Source: UBA1563 sp037440065 (GTDB lineage Bacteria > Bacteroidota > Ignavibacteria > Ignavibacteriales > Ignavibacteriaceae). From it: a DNA stretch of 64,000 bases. Shown here piece after piece: positions 36,697 to 45,413 of this stretch. Below the pieces are notes generated by a model. That model saw nothing but the letters and a program-made list of their open reading frames with translations. It did not search any database and was not told where the DNA came from. Location of the stretch: assembly GCA_037440065.1 (NCBI GenBank), contig JBBIUV010000016.1, positions 1-64,000 of the forward strand, given 5' to 3'. The position numbers were made by a program, and so were the translations under genes. Every line of letters starts with the position of its first letter. Position 1 is the first letter of the stretch.

Positions 36697-37584
36697 ATGA
36701 ACTCATTTTCAACACATCAAAAAGGATTATTTGCCGCATTCCTTGCCGGAATTTTGTGGAGTACCGGCGGGCTTTTTATCAAACTTATCTCCCTCAATCC
36801 TTTTCAACTTTCGTTTTTTCGTTCCCTTTTTTCTGCTGCAACATTTCTTATTCTTTTTAAAAGTGAAGCAGTAAAAAGAAACAAAGCTACTTTTATTAAC
36901 GCCTTATTTTATGCGGCAATTCTCATTCTCTTTGTCATCGCTACTAAAATGACGACAGCAGCAAATGCAATATTTCTCCAATACACGGCTCCCATTTACG
37001 TTTTGATTTTAGAACCGATCCTTCTTAAAACGAAGTTTGAAAAAATTAATATCGTTACCATCATTTTAGCATTTGCCGGAATGGTTCTCTTTTTTATGGG
37101 TGAACTTTCTCCGGGACATTTTGTTGGAAATATTGTTGCGCTTATTTCGGGAATGTGTTTCGCCGGTTTTCTTTTAGGCATGCGCAAGAATGATCACTCA
37201 TACCAATTTGCAACAATTTATTGGGGAAATATTATCATCAGTGCGGTTAGTCTCTTTTCTGTTTTTTCAATTCAAGTTCTCACGTTTTCCGATCTAACAA
37301 TGGTTGCGTATCTCGGTATTGTGCAGATTGGTTTGGCGTACGCTGTATTTACTTATTCACTTAAACGGGTACATGCGATAGAAGCTTCGCTGATCTCGAT
37401 GATCGAACCGGTGCTAAATCCCGTTTGGGTTTTTATTTGGTACGGAGAAAAGCCATCTACATTAGCGCTAATTGGCGGTGCGGTTATTTTGTTGGGATTG
37501 ACAATCAAATCCGTGATCTATGAAAACTTTGTGAAAATAATGAACAACGAAAGATCCTCAGTTCAAGGATCAGAAATCAAATAA
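36697..37584 (+). CDS. EamA/DMT family transporter
   Basis: The 295-residue membrane protein has ten predicted helices in two EamA halves (GLFAAFLAGILWSTGGLFIKL; FVGNIVALISGMCFAGFLLG). The end of each half carries the SLKRVHAIEASLISMIEPVLNPVW pattern of the drug/metabolite transporter superfamily. Substrate unknown (amino acids or small metabolites are usual). Stands alone. Confidence 0.9.
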   Translation: MNSFSTHQKGLFAAFLAGILWSTGGLFIKLISLNPFQLSFFRSLFSAATFLILFKSEAVKRNKATFINALFYAAILILFVIATKMTTAANAIFLQYTAPIYVLILEPILLKTKFEKINIVTIILAFAGMVLFFMGELSPGHFVGNIVALISGMCFAGFLLGMRKNDHSYQFATIYWGNIIISAVSLFSVFSIQVLTFSDLTMVAYLGIVQIGLAYAVFTYSLKRVHAIEASLISMIEPVLNPVWVFIWYGEKPSTLALIGGAVILLGLTIKSVIYENFVKIMNNERSSVQGSEIK

Positions 37585-37837
37585 GATGTTAAGCTATCCT
37601 TGTTAAAAAATAAACTTCTTTAATTAATTCATTATAAATGCTATTTCTCATAATTTTAATTTCTAAAGACTTAACAACAAATTTATTTGAATATTTCAAA
37701 AGTAGATATTAGTTTAACCGCGTAAGTTTCTAAAGAAATAAAAATCCTTAAGAACGGGGTGCCGATCTTCTTTTACCCCTTTTCCGTAAGATGATTAATT
37801 CGTAATGTTCAAACATAAAATACTATAAGGAGAGAAT

Positions 37838-39922
37838 GTGAATTACGTACAAAAAATTCGTCTTGTCTATCTGTTCCTCACTGTTTTAAGTGTCTCTGTC
37901 ATTGCACAGAACGCACCAATCGAATGGGGTGAGATTCCAAAAGCTGATCTAGAAATGAAAACCTTTCCGCAAGATTCCAACGCTTCTGCTGTTATTTTAT
38001 GTGATTATGGCGAATCGAAATTTGATAATCAATTGAACCTTGTTTTTTATCATCATATTCGTATAAAAATCTTAACTGAAAAAGGATTCGGATGGGGAAC
38101 GCATTCCGTGGTTATCGTAACCGGTGATAAAGCCGAAGATATTGATGATATAGAAGGAATAACCTATTCTCTTGATGACAAAGGAGAAATTGTTAAAAAC
38201 GAATTAGATGATGATGAAATTTTTGAAGAAAAAGTTACCGATACAAGAACGCGCTACCGTTTTACATTGCCGGGATTGAAACCAGGGTGCGTTATTGAAT
38301 ATCGCTATACAATAAAAACTGATCGGTGGAACTATATCAGAGACTGGGATTTCCAACACAGTGAACCAGTACTATGGAGTGAATATCGTGTTCAATTTCC
38401 AAAACGTTCATTTGGTTTTGCATTTGCTAAACAAGGGTACGAATATTGGGAAGTTGACGACGAAAATGAAGTTAGTCAGATATTTGAAAGTCCTGCTTCA
38501 GGATATCTTGGTGAAAAAATAGTTAATTGTATTTTGCGGCGTTGGGTGGTTAAAAATGCTCCGGCTATAAGAGATGAGCCGTTTGTTACAACTACTGATG
38601 ATTACATTAATAAAGTGGAAATACAATTAGCCGGTTATTCATTAATCGGAACCGGAGTAAGAAAATATTTAAATGAGTGGGATGTACTGATCAAAGAATT
38701 ATTGGAAAGTGACAAATTTGGTGAAGCAATTGATGTAACCGGCGATGTTGAAAAATTAGCTGCTGAAATTACTAAAGATATAACTTCTCCTTTAGAAAAG
38801 ATGAAAGCAATTTATAATTGGGTATCAAAATCGATTGTTTCGACGAGTCAAAATCGTGTTTTTATAGACAAAGAGGTTGATGACGTATTGGAACTAAAGA
38901 AAGGTTCAAATGCTGAAATTACCATATTGTTATTATCTCTTTTAAAAGCTGCTGATATCCTGGCTGAACCGGTAATTCTAAGTACAAGAGATAATGGGAA
39001 AATTCAGGATATGTATCCGATGATCTCACAATTTAATTATGTTATGGCAAGAGCCCAAATAGATTCTAAACCATATTACCTGGATGCAACAAATCCGCTT
39101 CGCCCGTACGATCTTCTTCCGGTTAGAGTTCTCAATGTAAAAGGATTAGTAATAAAACCTGGTTCCATTCATTGGATTACTTTTATTTCGGATAAACTGA
39201 ACCAAAGTAAATCTCATATCGACTTAACTATGAAAGAGGACGGTTCGTTAACCGGCAAACTTGAAGATTCGTTTTCTGAATATAAAAGTCTTTCAATCCG
39301 CAGTGACTTAAGTAATAAAAAAGACATTGATATCGCGAAAGAAGAATTGGGAACGGAGTCTCTTGGACTTAAAATTGATTCGGTAGAAATTAGCGGGAAA
39401 GATAGTTTGAATCTTCCTATATTTATTCGAGCTCATATTTCTTCTCCAGATTATGTTCAGCAAAACAATGGAATCATTTATCTAAATCCCTATTTAATCC
39501 ATCGACTAAAAAATAATCCGTTTAAGTTGAAGGATAGAAAATTCCCTGTTGACTTTAGTTATATAAAAAGTGAAACACAAATCATCAATGTTGCAATTCC
39601 TGGCGGTTACGAAGTTAAAGAAGCATTAACGGATAAATTCTTTCAAGTTAAAAATTTTATTTCTTTCTCACGGTTAGTAAGTGTTGAAAACAACATGATG
39701 ACTGTTGTAAATAAACTGGACATAAAATCATCCGTAATTCCAGAATACTTTTATAATGAATTAAGAGCATTTTTTTCACAAATAGTTGATCTTCAGTCTG
39801 AGCAAATTGTTCTCGCTCCCAAACCTGTGGCCCCCGTTCAAGCAGTCGCTCCAATAGCTGCGCCAATTGAACCTGTAAAAACAATTCCGGCTAAGGAGAA
39901 AAATGGCAAAAAGAAAAAATAA
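37838..39922 (+). CDS. DUF3857 / transglutaminase-like exported protein
   Basis: The GTG start at 37838 follows AAGGAGAG at good spacing and begins a signal peptide ending VIAQ. The 694-residue product has an N-terminal DUF3857 beta domain (about 60-240, with DIDDIEGITYSLDDKG) and a transglutaminase-like core (about 300-420, PLEKMKAIYNWVSKSI). The Cys of the usual GDC triad is replaced (LKKGSNAEITILL), so it is probably not catalytic. A DUF3858-type tail follows, then a Pro/Ala-rich end (KPVAPVQAVAPIAAP). It overlaps the next, related gene by 20 bp; the two form a duplicated pair. Confidence 0.85.
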   Translation: MNYVQKIRLVYLFLTVLSVSVIAQNAPIEWGEIPKADLEMKTFPQDSNASAVILCDYGESKFDNQLNLVFYHHIRIKILTEKGFGWGTHSVVIVTGDKAEDIDDIEGITYSLDDKGEIVKNELDDDEIFEEKVTDTRTRYRFTLPGLKPGCVIEYRYTIKTDRWNYIRDWDFQHSEPVLWSEYRVQFPKRSFGFAFAKQGYEYWEVDDENEVSQIFESPASGYLGEKIVNCILRRWVVKNAPAIRDEPFVTTTDDYINKVEIQLAGYSLIGTGVRKYLNEWDVLIKELLESDKFGEAIDVTGDVEKLAAEITKDITSPLEKMKAIYNWVSKSIVSTSQNRVFIDKEVDDVLELKKGSNAEITILLLSLLKAADILAEPVILSTRDNGKIQDMYPMISQFNYVMARAQIDSKPYYLDATNPLRPYDLLPVRVLNVKGLVIKPGSIHWITFISDKLNQSKSHIDLTMKEDGSLTGKLEDSFSEYKSLSIRSDLSNKKDIDIAKEELGTESLGLKIDSVEISGKDSLNLPIFIRAHISSPDYVQQNNGIIYLNPYLIHRLKNNPFKLKDRKFPVDFSYIKSETQIINVAIPGGYEVKEALTDKFFQVKNFISFSRLVSVENNMMTVVNKLDIKSSVIPEYFYNELRAFFSQIVDLQSEQIVLAPKPVAPVQAVAPIAAPIEPVKTIPAKEKNGKKKK

Positions 39923-41833
39923 ATCTTGGCTGATTCTTGTACTTGCTTTACTTAATTCTTTTATTTCGGTGGCGAGAACTCCGAATGATAATGATGAGAA
40001 TATCTACGATGTTAAAAAAATAAATGCAGAACTGAAATCCGATGCTGATGCTCTTATAAGAAATAAGACAATTAGATTTGAAGTAAAAGGGGAAAGTTCG
40101 GCAATTGAAAAAGTAAAATTTGCTGTAACGGTTTTTAATCGCGATGGAAAGCATTATGGTGAATTGCAGCTCTTTTATGACAAATTTTCTGAAATTGAAG
40201 ATATTGAAGGTAAAATTTATGATGCTGAGGGGAAAGAAGTCCGTGAGTTGGACGATGACGAAATAAAAGATTACAGTGCTTTTAGCGGTTATTCGTTATA
40301 CGAAGACAATCGTGTGAAAGTTACTGAATTATATTACGATGTTTTTCCGTACACGGTGGAATATACGTACGAAGTTTCTTATGACGGATATTTGAACTGG
40401 CCGTCTTGGCATTCAAGAGGATCAACCGATCCGGTTGAATTAAGTCAATTCGAAGTTCTATTTCCGGCAAATCAAAAACTCAGATTTTGGTGTAATAGAG
40501 ACTCATCAAATTTCACCGTAACGGATGAAGGGAATAAAAAACTTTATAAATGGTCGGAGAGTAATTTAAGTAAACTTTCACAAGACGTGTATGGAGAAGA
40601 TATTGAAGATTTTGCAACGATCGTAAAAATTGCTCCTTCCAATTTTGAAATTGCTGGTTTTAAAGGAAACATGCTCTCATGGAAAGAATTTGGTAGTTGG
40701 TTTAATGATCTCTCTAAAGGGAAACAGATACTTTCTGATGAAGCTAAGATTGAAATAAAAAAACATTTGATTCTACCGATACCATCAGGCAAAAGATTAC
40801 TAAACTCTACAAATATATGCAAAGCCGTACGCGTTATGTTAGCGTACAACTTGGGATTGGCAGCTGGCAACCATTTGATGCGGTCTATGTTCATGAACGA
40901 GGTTACGGTGATTGTAAAGCGCTTTCTAATTATATGGTTGCAATATTAAAAGAAGCAGGAATCAACGGTTATTCTGTGTTGATCAACAACGGCGATGATC
41001 GCCTCCCATTAATTGAGGAATTTCCTAGTAACCAGTTTAACCATGTAATTGTTTGTGCTCCTGATGAAAAGGATACAATTTGGCTTGAATGTACAAGTCA
41101 AATTACACCCCCAGGCAGGATTGGTAAGGGAAATGAAAATCGTTATGCGTTGATGATAACTCCGGATGGGGGAGTGATTGTAAGAACCCCATCCACAACA
41201 GCAGAACAAAATATCGAACAAAAAAATATTAGCGTAAACTTATCAGCGACCGAATCAAAAATTAGTGCTTCCATTGAGTGGTCCGGTGATCAATCCGATT
41301 ATGTTAATCCAATTTCCGTTAAATCAATTCCCCGAGAAAGAGAAGAGTGGGTGAAGGATCTTTTTGATGTGCCTGATATTTCATTAAATAATTATCTCTT
41401 TAAAAACATTAGTGAAAATAAAATAAACTTAATGATGGATCTTTCTTTGCCGAGATACGCATCCGTTTCCGGAAAGAGGATTTTTTTTAACCCGAATTTG
41501 ATGTCCCGGCGGACTTCGGTTCCAAAGGAGGTAGAAAAAAGACTTTCTCCAATCCGCTATGATTATCCCTTCATGGACGTTGATTCGATAGTTTATTCGC
41601 TCCCCAAAGATTACGATGTGGAGGCAGTCCCGGAGTTAGTAGATTTGACTACATCATTTGGTGGATTTAGTTCAAAAACAGTCGTTACAGCGGACTCAAA
41701 AATTGTTTTTGTTAGAAAAATAAAGATAAATGATTATGCTATTCCGGCAGAAAAATATAATGAATACAGAAACTTTTTCGCAAATGTTGTAAAAGCTGAT
41801 CGAGCACGTGTAGTTCTTGTTAAAAGAAACTGA
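39903..41833 (+). pseudogene. DUF3857 / transglutaminase-like protein, frameshifted
   Basis: Two frames make up one gene of about 640 residues related to the upstream protein. The first (from 39903) carries the signal peptide and DUF3857 domain; the second, in the -1 frame, carries the transglutaminase core with intact Cys triad region (RYVSVQLGIGSWQPF, RGYGDCKALSNYM) and the tail. The second frame already reads naturally from about 40769 (DSTDTIRQKITKLYKYMQ), so the break lies at the seven-A run 40757-40763. One more A would join the frames. It may be a true mutation, a homopolymer error in the assembly, or a -1 slip on the heptamer A-AAA-AAA. Confidence 0.85.
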
Positions 41834-41841
41834 GTACTTAA

Positions 41842-42489
41842 CTACGGAGAAAGTCGGTTGATCTTCCATTCATTCTCGATAAGGCGATAAAGAATTCTAT
41901 CATGCAAACGGCTTTCTCTTCCTTGCCAAAATTCAATCTCTGATGGAAATAGTCTATATCCTCCCCAAAATGGGGGAAGGGGAATTTCTTTCCCTTCAAA
42001 TTTTTTCTTGAATGAATTGAATTCATCTTCCAAAAATTTTCTATTTGGAATATTGCTACTTTGTTTTGATGCCCATGCACCCAGTTGGCTTTCTGTTGGT
42101 CTTGAGTGAAAATACTCCCTTGATTCTTCCTCTGAAATCTTTTGAACATTTCCTTTAATACGAACCTGTCTTACCAATTCTTTCCAAAAAAAAAGCAAGA
42201 CAGCAGCATTATTCTCTTCGAGCTCTTTTCCTTTTTGACTTCCATAATTTGTATAAAACACAAAACTTTTTTTATCAAATTCTTTTAGTAAAACTATCCG
42301 GGCATTGGGTATTCCTTCACCTGAAGTAGTTGCAAGAGTCATTGCATTCGGTTCCTCAATTTTGGAGAGAACTACTTCATCAAACCAAATTTTGAATTGG
42401 GCAATCGGATTTTTTAACGCATTAGATTCATCAAACGGCTCTGACAAGTAATTAGTCCTCATTTCGGCAAGATTTATTTTTTCATCCAT
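41842..42489 (-). CDS. pdxH: Pyridoxamine 5'-phosphate oxidase
   Basis: The 215-residue FMN enzyme oxidises pyridoxine/pyridoxamine phosphate to pyridoxal phosphate. The family pattern is complete: EPNAMTLATTSGEGIPNARIVLLKEFDKKSFVFYTNY, SQKGKELEENNAAVLLFFWKELVRQVRI and the C-terminal FWQGRESRLHDRILY. Length normal. It reads towards the DUF3857 gene and ends 8 bp after its stop; upstream lies an AT-rich region before tRNA-Gly. Confidence 0.96.
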   Translation of the reverse strand: MDEKINLAEMRTNYLSEPFDESNALKNPIAQFKIWFDEVVLSKIEEPNAMTLATTSGEGIPNARIVLLKEFDKKSFVFYTNYGSQKGKELEENNAAVLLFFWKELVRQVRIKGNVQKISEEESREYFHSRPTESQLGAWASKQSSNIPNRKFLEDEFNSFKKKFEGKEIPLPPFWGGYRLFPSEIEFWQGRESRLHDRILYRLIENEWKINRLSP

Positions 42490-42641
42490 TTCTTATTTTA
42501 CTTCCTTTGATTTATAACTGAGCAAAGATAAACAAACGAGTCTCCAAAAAAAAGATTTGTCGGATAAAGGGTTTTCTTCGAAAAAAAATAAAAAAAAGTT
42601 GAAGTAAAGAGAAATAACAATTAAGTTTAGGGGAGAAATTT

Positions 42642-42713
42642 GCGGGAGTAATTCAGTGGTAGAATGCAAGCTTCCCAAGCTTGACGTCGCGGGTTCGAGT
42701 CCCGTCTTCCGCT
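42642..42713 (+). tRNA. tRNA-Gly (CCC)
   Basis: Acceptor GCGGGAG pairs with CTTCCGC. The anticodon stem CAAGC/GCTTG encloses loop TTCCCAA (anticodon CCC), and the T arm has GGTTCGAGTCC. Discriminator T. It lies 104 bp before tRNA-Val and may be co-transcribed with it. Confidence 0.96.
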
Positions 42714-42817
42714 CAAAAAATTTTGAAAGTGTTTGGAATTCTGATCTCAAAGTAAGATATTTGTATCGGTTTTTGAAAAACATTTTATATCTGTTTTTTT
42801 AATTGAAATTACCCCAA

Positions 42818-42892
42818 GGGGGCTTAGCTCAGTTGGTTTAGAGCATCTGCCTTACAAGCAGAGGGTCGGAGGTTCGACTCCTTCAGCCCCCA
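42818..42892 (+). tRNA. tRNA-Val (TAC)
   Basis: Acceptor GGGGGCT pairs with AGCCCCC. The D arm is AGCTCAGTTGGTTTAGAGC, the anticodon loop CTTACAA (anticodon TAC), and the T arm GGTTCGACTCC. It is the last core gene before the accessory island, so its 3' end is the natural place to look for an attachment site. Confidence 0.97.
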
Positions 42893-42900
42893 CAGTATTA

Positions 42901-42931
42901 AAACCTTATAAGATAATCACTTATAAGGTTT
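42901..42931 (+). terminator. Terminator behind tRNA-Val
   Basis: AAACCTTATAAG (42901-42912) pairs with CTTATAAGGTTT (42920-42931) around a 7-nt loop and runs into seven T. The core CCTTATAAG is shared with the terminator at 20203-20235. Confidence 0.88.
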
Positions 42932-43455
42932 TTTTGTTTTAAAAATGTTATACCATTGTATAACCTTCCCCCCAAACCTTCCCCCTAAATTACAAAAATA
43001 AATTCACATGCTTTCAAAGAAACATTCACTCTTATCACCAGAGATTAACAGACAATAGTTAAATCAGTAAGTGAGTATAAAGTTTAAAATTGAAAAGAAA
43101 GAAATTAAAGACACTGGAAACGGGAAATCAAAGCAAATCTTTATGTCTGCAGAAAACTAAAAGAAGTGAAAAGAGGGGTTATGTATCGAAGAAAAGAGAA
43201 AGTTGGTGTAATAATTGTTATTAAAACTTTTTTTATTTTTTTCTTGGGTGAATGAGGAAAATGATTTAGTTTTACCCATAATAATTATTGAAGGATGAGG
43301 TTGCTTTATTTCTGAGATAGTTTTACATACCGAAAAATTACCAAGCGGGGTAAATGATATGTTGCCTTTCCTTTGCTTATTCCCAACAAAGACAAAACGA
43401 ATAAAAGAATTCTATTTAGATTTATTTAGATATTTTTTAATTAAGAGTGAGTTAA
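42932..43455. other. AT-rich island edge without recognisable gene
   Basis: No open frame of note and no RNA gene is visible in these 520 bp. It lies between the tRNA-Val terminator and the first attC-like repeat, and probably holds the promoter for the Gabija unit or a non-coding cassette. No second copy of the tRNA 3' end was found in the window. Confidence 0.45.
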
Positions 43456-43501
43456 AAATAATTAATCCGGCAGTGCTGGATTTTAACATAACACGCCGTT
43501 A
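43456..43501 (+). repeat. attC-like boundary repeat, copy A
   Basis: This 46-bp sequence matches 47548-47593 at 42 of 46 positions (common core CGGCAGTG-x-TGGATT and AACACGCCGTTA). It ends in ACGCC-GTTAGCTGC; the last nine bases (43498-43506) are the exact reverse complement of GCAGCTAAC at 47161-47169, just behind gajB. That fits the GTTRRRY / RYYYAAC pairing of integron cassette ends. Confidence 0.6.
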
Positions 43502-43572
43502 GCTGCTTTACATAGAATTTCAATAACTGATCAATTTCTGTGAAATTGATTGTTTGTTTTATGTAAATATCA

Positions 43573-45399
43573 ATGAAGGAAGACATGAAAATAGTAAAAC
43601 TATCTATATCAAATTTTCGGGGTATTAAGGAAACCAAAATATATTTTAATGGCCATACCGCTCTTGTTGGCGACAACAATACAGGCAAATCAACGATTCT
43701 TGAAGCGATTGATTTGGTCCTTGGTCCAGAACGCCTATCAAGGCATCCGATAATTGATGAGCATGATTTCTTCGCAGGAGAATATGTTAGTTCAAAAGAA
43801 AGGCAAAGTATAATTAAAATAGAATTAATTGTCTGCAATCTTAACGCTGAACAGCAAAGGCATTTCAACAATCACATAGAATGGTGGAATATAGAGTCAA
43901 ATGAATTAATATCAAATCCACCACCAGAATCTACAGAAGATGACAATGTTTATCCCGCACTAAGGGTGCAGTTTCAGGGATACTATGATGAAAATGATGA
44001 TGACTTTAAAGGAGATACTTTTTTTAGTTCACCGCATTTAGAAGATGGAAGCTTAAGCAGATTTTACAACAACGATAAGCGGAAATGTGGATTTTTGTTT
44101 TTAAGAACATTACGCACAGGATCACGTGCTTTAAGTCTCGAACATGGCTCCTTATTGGATATTATTTTGCGGATAAATGATATCCGCCCCAAAATGTGGG
44201 AAGATGTACTAGAAAAATTGAGAGATGTGCAAGTTGCAGACAAACCAGAAATAGGTATTACAGAAATTTTAACATCTGTGCAAAATGCAATAAGAAAAAT
44301 TGTTCCTTCAGAATGGGCTAAAAATCCCAAATTGCTTGTTTCAAATATGACCAGGATGCATCTAAGAAAGATACTTACTGTATTTATGAGTACTGGTGTT
44401 AAAACAAGTAAAGGAAAAGATTATGCAGCACCTTTTCAATATCAGGGAACTGGTACTATAAACACTTTGGTTTTAGCTCTTTTATCAATTATTGCAGAAA
44501 ATAAACAAAATGTTATTTTCGCAATGGAAGAACCAGAGATAGCAATACCACCATATACTCAAAAAAGAGTTATAACAAATGTAATTGATAAATCTTCACA
44601 AGCTATCTTTACTTCTCATTCTCCATATGTTCTTGAAGAATTTAATCCTAAGAACATTCTAGTGGTTCAGAGAAACAATGAGGGATATATGACAGTTGTT
44701 GCAGCACAATACCCGCCAGCGATCAAACCTAAAAAGTATAAAGAGGAATTTAGAAAAAGGTTCTGCGAAGCATTACTGTCTAGACGTGTTTTAATTACAG
44801 AAGGAAGAACTGAATACGATTCATTTCCAGTATGTGCAAGAAAATTAAGTAAAATGAATTCAGAATTGTACAATTCATTTGAAGCTTTGGGTATTGCTGT
44901 GATTAGTGCAGAAACGGATTCACAAATCGCTCCACTCGGGAAATTTCTTAAAGAATTAGGCAAGGAAGTTTTTGCTGTTTTTGATAAGCAAACGTCTGAT
45001 GACTTAGCTGAAATAGAATCTAATGTAGATTATCCTTTTGAAGCACAAGAAAAGGGATTTGAAAATATGGTTACTAATGGAATTGATATTAAAGCTTTAA
45101 GGAGATACGCCTTATCGTTGGTCAATGATGGACTATGGCCAACTCATTTAAGTGAAAACACACCAAATGATATTATGGGTGAAGAAGAATTAAAAGGAAT
45201 TATGAAAACTTTTCTTAAAGCGAGAAAGGGTTCGGGAGAAGCTGCAGAACTTTTAACTCAATGTACAGAAGAGGAAATGCCACAGTTTATCGTTGATACG
45301 ATAAAAGAGGTTAATAATTTAGTAGTGAATCGTTCTGATGATTCTTCAAGAGAAGCAGAAAAGGATAGCACTGAAGAAACAGATTTAAATCCTGATTAA
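43573..45399 (+). CDS. gajA: GajA-type OLD nuclease of a Gabija defence system
   Basis: The 608-residue protein has an AAA/ABC-type ATPase with Walker A GDNNTGKST (about 33-41) and Walker B region VIFAMEEPEIAIPP (about 313-326), then a TOPRIM domain with ITEGRTEYDSF (about 408-418) and AVFDKQTSDD (about 467-476). This is the OLD-family plan used by GajA, the DNA-nicking subunit of Gabija (about 580 residues). The UvrD-like gajB follows after 14 bp, which makes the identification firm. An internal ATG at 43585 (MKIVKLSISNFRG) is an alternative start. Acts against phage DNA in the cytoplasm; the C-terminus carries an acidic tail. Confidence 0.88.
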   Translation: MKEDMKIVKLSISNFRGIKETKIYFNGHTALVGDNNTGKSTILEAIDLVLGPERLSRHPIIDEHDFFAGEYVSSKERQSIIKIELIVCNLNAEQQRHFNNHIEWWNIESNELISNPPPESTEDDNVYPALRVQFQGYYDENDDDFKGDTFFSSPHLEDGSLSRFYNNDKRKCGFLFLRTLRTGSRALSLEHGSLLDIILRINDIRPKMWEDVLEKLRDVQVADKPEIGITEILTSVQNAIRKIVPSEWAKNPKLLVSNMTRMHLRKILTVFMSTGVKTSKGKDYAAPFQYQGTGTINTLVLALLSIIAENKQNVIFAMEEPEIAIPPYTQKRVITNVIDKSSQAIFTSHSPYVLEEFNPKNILVVQRNNEGYMTVVAAQYPPAIKPKKYKEEFRKRFCEALLSRRVLITEGRTEYDSFPVCARKLSKMNSELYNSFEALGIAVISAETDSQIAPLGKFLKELGKEVFAVFDKQTSDDLAEIESNVDYPFEAQEKGFENMVTNGIDIKALRRYALSLVNDGLWPTHLSENTPNDIMGEEELKGIMKTFLKARKGSGEAAELLTQCTEEEMPQFIVDTIKEVNNLVVNRSDDSSREAEKDSTEETDLNPD

Positions 45400-45413
45400 T
45401 AAATGGCATTCTT

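Noticed and set aside
40817..41833. Second DUF3857 frame as an independent gene
   Set aside because: Its natural sequence begins before the ATG and continues the domain order of the first frame, matching the intact neighbour; it is the 3' part of one gene.
42493..42783. Minus-strand open frame of 96 codons across tRNA-Gly
   Set aside because: It reads through the tRNA gene in antisense and has no protein-like pattern at either end; it is a by-product of the AT-rich leader and the tRNA.
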